From the NCBI GenBank assembly GCA_036897095.1, contig JAYMSP010000117.1:1-64000 (forward strand): DNA of 64,000 bases, written 5' to 3'. Both the position numbers and the translations under genes were made by a program. A model generated the notes under the pieces. That model did not search any database, was not told where the DNA came from, and was given only the letters and a program-made list of their open reading frames with translations. This document shows, one piece after another, positions 22,667 through 35,390 of this stretch. Every line of letters begins with the position of its first letter. The stretch's first letter is position 1. The stretch comes from Plantago elongata. Taxonomy: Eukaryota; Streptophyta; Magnoliopsida; Lamiales; Plantaginaceae.

Positions 22667-25600
22667 ATGATGATGCATCAGAATCAGAATCCAGCGAATC
22701 TACCGCCAATTCCCACCCCTATTAGGTCGCCATTCGACGGTCCTTGTAAAGTTCGATTGTCCGACATTTTGCCCTACGACGGAGCTCCGGTGAGCTCGTA
22801 CTTGAAGGCCGTGGAGTCTCTGTCCGCCTCTCTCACCCGATACAACGCCGTGATACTCGAGCTCAGCTCAGACGACGCCACTCTCTTCCGGTGTGCTCTC
22901 GAGGCTACGCGATTCTACTTCCAGGCTAGGAAAGCTGGCCGTGTTTACACATATAGAGCTGGACGGTAATTCTCGTTTCAATTTTTTGTCGTTCGATCGA
23001 TTAATAATTAATTGCTCTTTTGTGTTTGCTCATGAGTTAGGCCGTTCAAATTGTTAGTTCAGTTTTGAGATGAAAAATTAGAATAGATGAAAGGTGGCAA
23101 AAGGTGTAGTTAAAATGAGAGAGGTTATGCGGTAGGGGGAGTGGTACTGCATTATGGAGGAGGTGTTGGGTTGTTGTCTTCATAATGTTATAAAAGCAAT
23201 GTTGATTGATGAATGATCTAGCTGAAGTGCTATGTATAGTGTTGGATTGTTATTTATTTCATAAGGTTAAAGAACCAGTGTTAATTTTGAACTATTTCTG
23301 TTAGAAAAGGCAACTCCTAAAGTGCTCAAACTTCTAAGAGTGGTCACCTTGACGATCAGAAATGCAATGTTAGTAAATATTATAATGTTTCATTTTCGAG
23401 TATTTATAAGGGGAAATGGAGTCTGGGACATGTTTCATTTTGAAACTTGCGGTCGGTAGCTGATTAACCAGGGATCCTACCATGCAATAGCTGACGGTAG
23501 AACACTTATCATCAGAAACTTGAATAACAATATGTTGCATTAACGTGAACTCAGGGTGTAAAATTTGACAATTTTGCTTGACCTCTTCTTGGAGCAAACG
23601 TATTACCAATTTCTATGAAGAATTCTAGTCTGTATATGATGCATTCCATTCAATGTACCAAAAAGATGTATGGTGCATGCTTCAGATCTATCAGATGCCA
23701 AACCAGTGAGTGTTATGGTAATCCTTTGATATAGCAACCAGTTATTAGAATCTATCAAATGCATGCTTCGTGATTATAATTTTGGTGACCTTTCCTGTTT
23801 GATTATGAAGCTTGACTTTACCTTGATGGAAGGTTTTCTTTTCTTGTAAGCCTGACAGTCAAATGATTTAGACATAAAAAAGGAAGAAACTCACGCTACT
23901 TTTTAGTGGATGAGGTGATGGATTTGATGATCGTTGAGCTCGAGTTCAATAACTTATTACATATTAATCTTAGTGGATTTTGATGATGAAAGTTGAAATG
24001 TTGTTTGAATTTCTCAATAAATCGGTATTCAAGCTGCTTTGACTGCATTTTGTTTTATGATGTACCTTTGACATTTCTTAGTACGTATAATCTCTTGCCT
24101 TCCATGTCAATCTTCTTGGATTTATATTTTGAGTACGCAATTATTACATTCCAATATTATCTTCATTTGCTATAGGCCTTTGGGAGATGTGGATGCATCC
24201 CCCCCATGCATGTCTGACATCTTTAGATGCATGGGAAAGGCTGCTCGTGCTGCTCTCAGTGCTATTGCAAGGCATCTCCGTCTGCGGAGCGAGTAAGATA
24301 TGCAATCATGCCCGCGATCATTCTTCAACACTTGTGCTGCTGTCAACTGTTGGATTTACTTGGTTGATTCTGAGAGAATTCATGAAACTTCTTATTGCAG
24401 TGTTTTCAATCACTTGCTCGATGATAGCCCACTGGCTGCTAATGAGGCATCTTCATCAGTTCTTGTGGCCACATCCTCCCAAGGAAAAGGTAACTCAGGG
24501 GGGAGTAAGCTTGCATCTGGTGATACCGAGAAAGGTTTGCTGATGCTGATATCTGCAGATGCCCCTGGTCTTCAGGTACTCTTATATCTATTTAGTCTCC
24601 TTATGATCTCAATGTGAACTCTCTCTATAGAGTTGTTACATTGCATTTATTGGTACCACACACACATTATATCTTATTTGATTCAGTGATAAATTATGTT
24701 ATAGTATAATACTATGAACAATATATAATATGTAAATTGCTATACCATTCACATCATAATTGGAATTCTGAATGTAAAAGAAAAAAGTATAAAAGTTCCA
24801 TTAATTGTGAACTTATGATGGACACTGTTATAATTGGATTACAATAACAAAAGTAAGAACCCGTACAATGACAAAACTTCGAAAAACTTTTTTATTGCAA
24901 TATCTCCCTCAATTATAATTTCTCACATTAAATATGAAAGATCTGTTTCTGTTCTCCTTTTCTTATAGAGTTGTGTTTTGTTCCTGTTACGGATTAAAAA
25001 AGGATGATTTCACATCCAAACAGCTAATGAAAGTTTGATCTTTTCCTTTTCTTTTGTTCATCTGGTCTATTTCACTATTTTGACCATCCTGTACTTTCCA
25101 TTTTGTCACCTACCAAACTTGTTGATGTCCGCATTGTCTGCCTTAGTGTTCCGCCATTCTTTCTGCTATCACATTTTTGCCCAATAGACAGTAGTAATTA
25201 CTAGTATTAATTAGTCTACCCAAGCTTCCATCAATTATTTGTATGTTGTTTGATTAGTGTGCCACTAATTAAATAATTATTGGTACCCAATAGTGATGAT
25301 AATAATATTTTGTATTACTATATTTTACCATGTTCTATGATGGGAGGTTAAAAAAACCACAACAGTCATATTCTATTAGATATTTCTTTCCAATAGGTTT
25401 GTGACCCCAATGGCCGTTGGTACCTGGCGGATAGCTGCTTAAGCCCCGGAGAACTATTACTAATAACTGGAAAGGCTCTCAGCCATGCCACTGCAGGACT
25501 TAGGCCTGCTGTTTCATACCGAGCAGCACCTGATTATCTTCTTGCCAATGCAAGTGGTGGACGGTACATACTTCTTGACAAAATGTCCATTTTTCTTTCA

Positions 25601-28600
25601 CATTTTGTTAAGGCATGAAGATTTACTTCAATAAGAAGCTGACCATCTCCATCTAGGACATCTCTGGCATTTAAGCTCATGCCACAAGGCAATGCAATAC
25701 TGGATTGTGCTCCAATATCAGCTGCTGGGCATGTAATACCACAGAGTTACATGCCAGTATCTGTAAGCCAGTTTCTGGATAATCTTGCTGCTGATGAAGA
25801 TGAATTGTGCAGTCCAACTGATAATGCTTATGTAAGAATCTCTCAGATCACTGAAAAGTGAAGACAGTTCATTTAAGTAGTTAATAAATTGAGATTTTGC
25901 CCATCAGCCAACACGTCTGAGTCAACATTATTACCCCATCCCCAAGTTCCTCCACACACGCAGGATAAATTTGAATTTCTGAGTTCGTACGTTGCCTGTC
26001 CATATTTTTGTCACCAAATCAAGTTGTATGAGGGGTTTGTTAATTTCTAAATCTAAGGTCATACTCATAACATCCTTTCCTCCATGTAGCTTTTCTGTAA
26101 GTCAACAGATTTGGCTTTTCTGTGCATTATACGGTAATATGCAGATTGACTCTTATATAGTATTGCCTGGGTTTGGATCTTTACCAGCAGGTACCTGAAG
26201 ATATTTTGAGTAAGGAACCATCACTGAGAAGTGTTTTATCCGATCCCTTATCGTAAGTCAGACCTGTTGTGAAATAGAACTCTTATTTTTTTTCTTGAGA
26301 GAAATTGAGCGGTTATTAATTCAAGGAAGTTCTTTTCCTGGGGTGCAAACTATTTTATACTCTCTCCAGTAACTTTCTCCATGTGCATTTTATGTCGTGG
26401 TAACTAGGCGAGCATTTTGGACAATGTAAGGGTTGTAACTATACAAATTACATTTTTGAAAATACCGGAATGTATGGTTTTGGAATATCTAAGACCATAG
26501 CATAGTGCATGGATTTGATTTATTTGACTGCTGGTAGAACTTTTCATTTCAGAATTGGGACCCTTATCTTTATCAAATACAATGTCAGATGGCTTATCAT
26601 CAAATTGTGATTTCTTGGATTTGTGCAAGTTTGAGTTCCATAATATGCTAGAGGAGAAAAGAAAGAGAACAAACAAATAGGTTGCAATTTGGCTAATGCT
26701 TGCATTAGTTCTTTGTGGATGTTCTCTCTTTGAACTTCTTTGTCGAAGTTAGATTCTAGATGGTCTTCATGCTTTTATTTGGAGAAACCAGTTAATGAAT
26801 ATGTGTATCGTTCTCTGTAATAAACGCTTTTCAATATTGAAATCTCGTTCGAGCAGGTAGTCTTAAATTAGGATCAATACTCTTATTTTGAGTATGTCAT
26901 CCATCAAACCTGCTCTACTATTTCTTAGAAAAATTAAGATGAATCTCAATAGAAAGCTAACTAATTTTGGAGTATGTAATAATGTGAACTTGCCTTACTT
27001 GATGTCAGCAACCTGTTAGAGTATGTACCCATTCCCAGAATGAACAAATGTAGAGATGTAGTTCCAACGCCTGGAATTTGGACAATTATGACTTATGAAA
27101 CTGTAGTATCACTGTACAGAATCTGCTTGTTCGCACTGATCTCTTCGGTAGTTGATATTTATATTTAAAATATTTTAGTTTTGTCATTTCATGTACTAAT
27201 TCTATTTTTTTTTTTCAAAATTGAGGATTCTTCAGTGGTGTTTTCCTGGAGGATGCTATGTTTGTCTCATGTGGGCATTCTTTTGGTGGTGTTATGCTGA
27301 GAAGGGTCATAGAAACAGTAAGTGGAAAATTTTAGACAAACATTTGTTACTTAAAGATGAGAACTTCATAGTAGTGGAGAACATTTTATCATTGGTCTCA
27401 CAGTGTGTTTCAGCTGAAGCCGTTCTGTTCAACTGAGATTTATCTTCTCAGCACTCAGCAGCAGTGGGTTAGGTGGCCTTCCTAGGGGTTACCTAATTTT
27501 TAGAACTCATAGAAAACTCAACACCCTATTGGGTTCATAGGGGTCAGGGACACACCAAGCATAACTATTATGCACATTTTGTGAAAGTCCAAGCTAGCTT
27601 GAGTGTTTCCTATGACACTGTATTTTCAAATATGTCATTATCTCTAACCTGAAGTTGTCTTCTTACTTTGGCTTTGAAATTATGTTGCTTTGCTGGTTAA
27701 GAGATTTGACAAAAATAATCTGAATGGATAAGTTCATTTTGTCGCCATTTATTTGTATTCACAATATTTTTTAATAAATAAATTTCTACCTGTTATGGTT
27801 TTTGTGGCTCTATCTTTATTTGGTTGTGGTTTGTTTCATTAGGAAAAAGGAATATTGACCATTTTTGTTTCTTTACATTGCAGTCTAAATGCACACTATG
27901 CAATACAGAAATTGATGCTGGGACCTTGATTCCCAATCATGGTACTATTCTTCCCTGAGTTAATCTTGTAGTGTGAAGCTTAACTTATCTTTTAAACCTT
28001 ATCAAGATGTCATCTTGCTGATGTACATGCAGCCTTAAGAGCTGCAGCTACTGCCGTTAAGCAAGAGGATGATCGTAGACTATTTCATAATGCATCTCTT
28101 CGGAAACGCAGGAAAGAAGGAAGTGAGCACAGGGTAACTGCATATTGCCAACCTCTATTAAAATTTAAATTTCTTATTCGGAATAGTTCTATGCTGAAAT
28201 CAGACTCATGTCCATCTAGAAAGCATGCTTTAGCAGTTATCAATTGGTCTGAACTCTGAAGAACCATCCTTGCAAAATTATTGATCTTATCTCTTTGAAC
28301 TATGTAGGACAATGGTGATATTGGTCAGGAAAATGGTTCATATAGAGCTGTACAATATCCTTTTTCAGTGGACGAGAAAGTTGTTATTAAGGTAAATGTT
28401 AATCAATCTTCTTGCGTGGATTATGGGAAAATTACGTACAGACCCCCAGATACATGCTGAATTATGTAATAAACCTGGGCTCCCTTAGAAACTCATTTTC
28501 CATGTCGTTAGAAACAAATATGGTCAAAGTTAATTGATTCAGAAAATACCAAAATGCCCCTGATGTGTGAAATATTGTAAAGGAAAAGAGAAATAAAAAT

Positions 28601-30570
28601 AAGAAAACAGAAAACGAATAAAAACCTTAGGGGGACATGAGATCCGCTATATATGGCGGATCTCAGATTGGCCATCAATGGTGGAGCTTAAAGCTCTGAG
28701 GTCCACCAGTGGTAGAGCTCAAAGGCTCTGCCTCCGCCATTGAGGGCAGTGCTCAAGGTAGAGCCGTCATAGGACCATTAATGGCTAATGCTCCACCTAT
28801 GCAAATATAAGATCTCCGCATTATTGGTGGAGCCCTCAGTTCGGCGGCCATGGCCGTAAGTATTATTTAATTAATTATTGTTTTTGTATTTTTTAATTTT
28901 TAAATCGAAATTTATGATGTCGTTATGACTGATGATGTCATCTGGATTTAAAAAAGGAAAACCTACAGGTTGTGGGGCTAAATGTAAGAAGTTATTAACT
29001 GCAGCAGGTCTAATTAGACAATTTTAACGGAGCTCAGGCTTATGAGTAATTTAGCATATATCTGGGGTCTTACACTGTAGGACATATTACAAAAATCAAT
29101 TATTTCTCATTGATTGAATGAAGGTGACAGTAGATATGTAGAGATTCTTCATAAAAATAACCTAATCTTAGTGGCCCCCTGTTTTATGTAATTTTTTCTT
29201 GATTTGTTCTCATTAATGAACATTTTAATAAAGAGATTCAAATGGTGCAGGGTAATAGGCGGACTCCTGATAAATTTGTTGGAAAAGAAGCAGTGATCAC
29301 GTCACAGTGTCTAAATGGCTGGTTAGTTTCCCTGAATAATGTCACTATCAGATGTGGTGGCTATTAGAATTTGTTTTTCATCCTTCAGAGTTAAGCCTTT
29401 GAGGCTTGAGCAATACGCAGAAGTCCGATAATTTTCTCCAATAATACACACATGAATCTAGATTTTCCTTCCAAAGTATTATTGTTGTTGGGGTATTCAT
29501 TTTCATCGTTTTATTTTGGTTAATACTTAATAGCGTCATCTAGCAGCCTACTATTATCTGGTGACTTTTTTAAAATTGAACTTAATGATGAAGTGCATTG
29601 CTTCGTGAATTTCTTGTACCTTCTAGTCTAGTCATGCAAGATCCGAGTATTCTTTTTTGGGTGAATTACAAACTAGTTACATCCCAATTCCTTACAACTT
29701 ATAGGGGCTATATACTTTCTTCTTACAGTATAGTGTTTATTTGTATGAGTTTCCCAATATACCTCGACTATTTATGGTATTTGTATATATCCCCCAAAAA
29801 AAAAAACACCAATTAAAGCATCATATTACTGAAGTTTAATATGATTGGATGATGCTTTTGTTTTTTAATGGTGCCTTTGGTTGTTGACCGTGTTTGTGGT
29901 TTTTTTTCTTTCTCTTCTTGGTTGTTGATGGTGCTTTAGTCTTTTAGATGGTGGATGCTTGTAGTATAATACGGTTTGATTTGTGTGGTTTTAGATGATG
30001 CTTGGCATTTAATATGGTGTTTTTGGTCTTAGATGATGCTTGTACCCTGATACCTGATTTTGTTCCAATGACGTTGAACACACATTACTTAGATCAATTG
30101 TGTGGAAGTTGTGCGCAAATTGTGTGTTGCTTGATTGGTTTTTGAAAGTATATTGGTTTCCAAAATAGAGTGCTACGACGAGATATGTAATTAAGGGGTG
30201 ATTAAATGAATAATGGTAGTAATATTTAGTTTCAAAGTTTACTAAAATTAGCAAAATCACTAATTTGTAAAAAAGAATCTCGCTAATTTATAAGTATAAC
30301 TATCATTTTTGTATAATTATTCCATCTTCTTTTTGTCATTATAACCAATCACTAGAAAAAATGTAAGTGCAGTATGAATGTGTGATACCTTAAACTGTCT
30401 GTTTGGCATTTCAGGCACACTACACTTGTGTTTTGTGGTAGGCCAAAATATATCGCCCGACTTATATAACTGCATTTTGCAGGTATTTGCTTAAGATCAT
30501 TGAGAGCGGAGAAAATGTTCGGCTACAATATCGCTCATTGAGAAAATTTTACAATACCGCTCATTCATAA
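22667..30570 (+). CDS. U-box protein, PUB62-like
   Basis: Twelve exons: 22667-22965, 24176-24292, 24401-24575, 25397-25563, 25657-25831, 26191-26252, 27236-27317, 27884-27941, 28033-28133, 28308-28391, 29251-29321 and 30483-30570. Every junction keeps phase and gives 492 residues. The N-terminal half (VRLSDILPYDGAP, VFNHLLDDSPLAANE, GRWYLADSCLSPGELLL, AFKLMPQGNAILDCAP) is a conserved plant-only region. Residues about 331-395 (FLEDAMFVSCGHSFGG, RRVIETSKCTLCN, GTLIPNHALRAAA) form a U-box, an E2-binding fold that needs no zinc. A KKRRKEG-like basic patch and a small RTPDKFVGKEAVITSQCLNGW tail follow. The layout agrees with Arabidopsis PUB62/63, putative E3 ligases with unknown substrates. Introns are unusually long; intron 10 holds a transposable element. 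Confidence 0.87.
28436..29081. mobile_element. Non-autonomous DNA element (MULE-like) in U-box intron 10
   Basis: The left end GTACAGACCCCCAGATACAT, continuing to AACCTGGGCTCC, is mirrored by a right end ending ATATCTGGGGTCTTACACTGTAG, giving inverted repeats of about 50 bp. Flanks GAAAATTAC and ACATATTAC share six of nine bases, compatible with a decayed 9 bp target duplication. Inside there is a short perfect hairpin (arms GAGATCCGC / GCGGATCTC at about 28640-28665) and several GGTGGAGCT words, but no coding frame. Confidence 0.65.
29760..30010. repeat. GATGCTT/TTTTAG-rich imperfect repeats in U-box intron 11
   Basis: Phrases such as TGGTGCTTT, GATGATGCTT and TTGTTGATGG recur between 29845 and 30040. 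It looks like a small degenerate repeat, with no gene content. Confidence 0.3.
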
Positions 30571-31647
30571 AAATACTAACTTCCCATGCTTCAGAAAATA
30601 GTTGATAGTACAACAAATTCAAGATAATAGCAGCTGACATGACAAGAACCACAGATGCTTTTGCAATGTAAGTTTCTGAAAGTTCAGTCTTGAACTCTTG
30701 TTTAGGTGTATATAAATTGTATGTAGTTATTTACCTCTTAATGGTTGCATAAGGTTGGGAGTTGGGATAGACAAGCAGGTGAAAGTCCATTTTTGGTATT
30801 TCTGGACAGGAAAGAGAATGGGAGGAAGATTCTGGTTGCTGTAAAAAATTGTAGTTAGGGCCCTGTGTTATTGGTGGAAACAGTACAGTATGTATTTGTA
30901 AGAAATGAAAGGTATCCACTTTTTTTTCCAAATTGTCTTCCCATTGAAGTGATAAAGACATGCCCTTTTTTTTACTGTCTACTCGCTGTTCCGTTCATAG
31001 CAGATTATTGTTTGGATACACATATAAGGTACTCTTTATGGATGGATCAGCTGTGAAAGTGTGGCTACTGGATTGCTATGAATAATTCGAACTAGTGTTA
31101 CCAGGTTCGCGAACTAGTGTTACCAGGTTCGAAGACTTGGAGTCTTAGGAGCCTCATAAAAAAGAGTTCTTGGGATGAGTATGACCAGGTTCAGTATTAT
31201 CATAATAAAAAGAATAAGTCTTATTTTGTATACTGTTGAAGTTTGTTCTGGCAGTGAACTGTATGTGATGCTAGAATTTGATATAAATGTGGACTAGCTA
31301 TATCCTACGAATTGAGTTGGGAGAATCAGGTAGAGGAATTTACATTTGCTGTAGTTTTGCAACAAGTGACTAATATATTCATACATGAAACAAACAATGG
31401 AGCCACATGCATGTCTTTACGATTCCCCCCGACTGTACTCCGGCCAGAATTCATCAGTTTTCTCCAGTTTAACAGAGTATTTCAGAGGAGATGAGAAGAT
31501 CCTGTAAGAAAGTTGGAAAAAGGAATAGTTTCAGTTGAAACTTGTATGATGTGAGATTATAGAAAATCCATGATGATGAGAAGATACTAGATAGCATACC
31601 AGAACTGAGAACAGACGGGCGCCTGTGACTTGACTGCGAAGCTGCGT
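30571..31647. other. Spacer between convergent genes
   Basis: Holds the 3' ends of the U-box gene (plus) and the DUF3067 gene (minus). No other gene seen. Confidence 0.4.
31088..31131. repeat. Exact tandem pair of a 22 bp unit with inverted ends
   Basis: Two identical 22 bp units sit side by side. Each starts CGAAC and ends GTTCG, so each unit is itself framed by a 5 bp inverted repeat. Confidence 0.85.
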
Positions 31648-33862
31648 CTACTTGTATATCCATTCATTTGCACGACCGCCAGACTCATCCATGTCTATAA
31701 AGATGCTCACTGCCTGTAGCAAATATGCAGGTAAACAAATGGCTATTGGCATTACGATTATCATTCCTCTGAACTGTAATCGAGTAAACATATAGCTACT
31801 TGGTTATTCTTTAGGGATAGTGTTGTTTAACGAGTCAAGCCGAGCTGAGTAGTATATTATTTCTCGAACTGTAATCGAGCCCAAGGTCGACTCATTAACA
31901 AAGCAAGCTATTTTTTGAGCTTGGATCGCAAGAATCGAGCATTCACTCGAACACCCTATCGAATATCTCGTAATGATCATAAGATGAGTGGGTAGTAGGT
32001 ACCTTTCCTATCCGTGGCCTTTCTTTGGTTTTGTTAAGACTGCTGCGAACATGTGAAACAGCACCCCAACACTTCAAATTATTTGCTACATCATCAAGCC
32101 TCAATATGTACTCTTCTTCAGTCAATGGAAATGATCTCTAAAACAATTTTTTATGTAACCAAAACATGTATTACTGCGCAGAAACTCAGATAGATCCATG
32201 TAAATTCATGCCTAAATAGGGCATGCTACAAGTCACTTGATGCAGCTTGCAGAACATAATTAACATAAAAATCTGGCGATCTAGAAAATGTACCTGTTCT
32301 GCGTATTTCCACATGACATTCATAGCTAACAGATTTCTTCCCATGAACTCCTACCAGACACAAACACTTTATTCAGCTGCTAGACTACCAGATACAGTAG
32401 CAGAATCCAACTACATTGAGAGTTGTAACCGCCAAACAGATGGACTATGTCATCCATGCAGCAAATAATGGATTAAGGTGATGGATATCATATAAACTAG
32501 AACTATATACCTTCTTGATTAACTGAACATCATATGACCTCCCATATTTGTTCCTTATAAGTGTTGCAAGGTCGATTCCACTGAAACGGGAGTCATCCGC
32601 CCCAACCATTCTTTCAAGCTTTTCCCTTAGTTGGTTGTCACTGTCCACCTGCAAATACCTCAAATTACCAATCTTTCTTCTCTACCCAACTTTCCAAACT
32701 TAAGGCATGGTCATTCATGAAGCCAAGGAACACTTATCTTAGTCAAACTACAGAGACTATTTATAGTTCATCATCAACAAACTCAGGGGCAGAACCAGAA
32801 GGGAAGCATAGTGGGGTCTCCACCCCTTCGGACTTCAAATTAGGGGCTGCTGGCCCCTGAGCAACTACTATACACAGTTCAATGTAAGAGCTTGTTTGGT
32901 GCTTAGTGGTCTCATAAGCAACTTCGCGTTAGAGAATCTATATAGGCTAAATGTTCTACTTATCATGTGGAATATAAATGTAAACAAACTAATGGGCAAT
33001 AGATAATACTACATTCTTGCTTCAGATCCTCTAGTTACAGGGGAATTATACAAACAATATCACAACCATCACTGAATTTCCAAATTTGCATATTTTACTC
33101 TTGAACTCTATTGAATACTTTAGCATTTCATCTTACTTAAATTTCTAGACTACTAGTATATTGCAACCCTTCGAATTTCGCCGATGGCTCTGCTCAAATT
33201 CTGTAATAACAGACGTGAGTATTGAACACATTGCCAAACAGGAGAGAAAAGACAATATATAAGTTGATCAGTGGGCTACTAATATGGAATGTTCTTACAA
33301 ATGAAGGACTAGACTATCATCAGCTGCCAGTTAGACGTCTAATTCCGAACATAAGCTCTTGGAGCTTATAGGCTAAACGGAGAAGCTTATTCTATTAAAC
33401 AGTCTAATTAGCAAATATTTTTGTTTTTTAGAAACGGCTAAAGGTGACTCGAACTCGACCTATTGGTTGGAGTTGAAGCATCCTGCGCTTCGTTTTCAAG
33501 GAAACATTATGAAGAACAATAAAGAAACAGAAATGAGAAAAAAAGAAAAGGAAAAAAATATGGTAATTAACTGAACTCACTGGGCCAGTTTGGTTTCCTT
33601 GAGACTGATCAGCCTCATCATCATCTGATGATTCTGTTCCATTGCCGGAACCGTCTTTAGTCGAAAACACAGCCGAAGAATTTGAATCCTTTCTAACACG
33701 GTGCCTTCTGGGAACACTAGCAACAAGTGAAGAAGAAGAAGACCAGGAACAGCAGGGGTGAGATAATCTGCTGCTGCATAAATCAGGCACTGGAAAAAGA
33801 TGATTTAACCGAGTTGTTCTTGGATGGCTAGATAGAGATACGATGCCGCTAGTTGAAGTCAT
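31648..33862 (-). CDS. DUF3067 protein, probably plastid-targeted
   Basis: Five minus-strand exons, 33862-33581, 32648-32511, 32350-32294, 32137-32003 and 31713-31648, all phase 0 with GT/AG introns, give 225 residues. Exon 1 is a Ser/Arg/Pro-rich leader of the chloroplast transit type followed by a D/E/S acidic stretch. From about residue 118 the protein follows the DUF3067 (PF11267) pattern: LATLIRNKYGRSYDVQL, NVMWKYAEQRSFPLTEEEY, then LDDVANNLKCWG, and ends VSIFIDMDESGGRANEWIYK. The family is shared by cyanobacteria and plastid-bearing eukaryotes, which agrees with a plastid location; its biochemical role is not established as far as I know. The start is the first ATG of the exon. No breaks. 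Confidence 0.85.
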
Positions 33863-35390
33863 TTGGTTGATATTCAGTTTCCCAACAATCCTGCTATTCT
33901 ATCAAGAAGAAGCAACAGAAGAGAAGAAGAAGAAGAAGAAGATGAACAATTGGACAAAGGAGGACCTCAAAACTCTAGAGTAACTACTTTTCCAACTAAC
34001 AACAAACAAAATCCAATTAATCCACTAAAACATCAATTTTTTAATAAAATATTTAAATGTTTGGTATATAACTGGAGTTGAATAATTTACTTTCGAATTG
34101 AGTTTGTACTGGAGTTGAATTATTTGCATTCGAATTGAATTTGTGTATATACATTTTAGATAAAAATACAAAAGAGTTGAACAGTAGTTCTATAACAAAT
34201 AAGTTGTTAACACAAACTAACTAAATAGTAAATTAACTTGGAATACAAGTAAATTTCATATAAACCCAAAGGAAAACTCAGAGTAGATGATTCAAAAGAA
34301 ATTTTGAAATGCAAATATATAAGTAAAGATATAATTTTTATTTTGCATTTCCGTGTAATTAATTTTAGAATCCAGTTTAAAAGGGTGTATTGTAGGAAAT
34401 TAACAGAAAAATATAAAAATAGTACGCTATTTAATACTTACGGTTCCTATTTTCCTATTCAATTTTGGTACATATCATACAATATTATTTCTAGTTCTTT
34501 ACGTATTGTGTTGTAGTTTTTCTACCATTTGATACATGGTGACTAAATAGAATGTTTATAATAAAATTTCGATTCAGTGTGAAGTTATCTCAACTGTAAT
34601 TAAGTTTTGTGTAAGAAAAACTCAAACAATCTCTTATCAGAACCACACGTGTCACTTTAAAAACATATAAATATACAGAACCCTATAAATATATTTATAA
34701 AGTCTAGGAAATAGCGGTTTTTCCATTATATATGAAAATTTCACTTTTTTAATTTAGAGTCTGTGAATTTTTATTTAGTGTCTGTGAACTTTAACGTATT
34801 GTCTGTGGGTTTTTATTTAGGGTATATGGTTTTTTTTTTTATATTATCTGTAAGTTTTTATTTAAGGCATGTCGATTTTTACGTTGTTTGTGAATGTTTT
34901 TTTTAAGGTTTGTGAGTTTTATTGTCAAAAAAAATATTTAATGTAAAAACTGCTATTTTCCTGACTATCTTAACTATATTAGACTAGAGTGAAAATATTG
35001 TAGATAATGACTAATTCCAAATAGATTCAATATAACGAACCGTTGTTGGTTCAAAGAAACTTGATTTCACTTAAGTAAGGTTTATGGTTCGAACTATATT
35101 GATATAAAAAACCACCGTTGAAAAAATCGACCTTTAAAAAAAAGTCCGTCATTATTCGGTTGGATTATTCGTATATATCAATATTCAATACCAACGCAAA
35201 ATCAATATATGTAAATCTGAAGGGTGTGTCTGGTAGATTGGCCTGGGGAGTAAAGTAACTTCTCTCAAACAAAAATTCTTCTTCACAGCTTCCAATTTTC
35301 AATCTCTCACAGTAATAACCCATCAATCCTCTTTCACAAGACGAGGAAAAACAAAGCCCTAATTATCATCTCAACTCAACAAAACCAGTT
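33863..35390. other. Divergent promoter region between DUF3067 and ClpP genes
   Basis: The two genes are transcribed away from each other. GAAGAAGAAGAAG runs at 33905-33945 lie in the DUF3067 5' flank. The ClpP side ends in a CT-rich leader. A tandem repeat tract lies between. Confidence 0.45.
34740..34925. repeat. Degenerate ~25-30 bp tandem repeat, TTTTTATTTAG-GTCTGTGA
   Basis: About seven imperfect units of the form GTCTGTGAATTTTTATTTAG follow each other, drifting to GTTTGTGAGTTTTATTG at the end. No coding sense. Confidence 0.7.

Noticed and set aside
29598-29816. Short frame in U-box intron 11
   Set aside because: Lies between two well-defined exons, A/T-rich, no motif and no splice logic.
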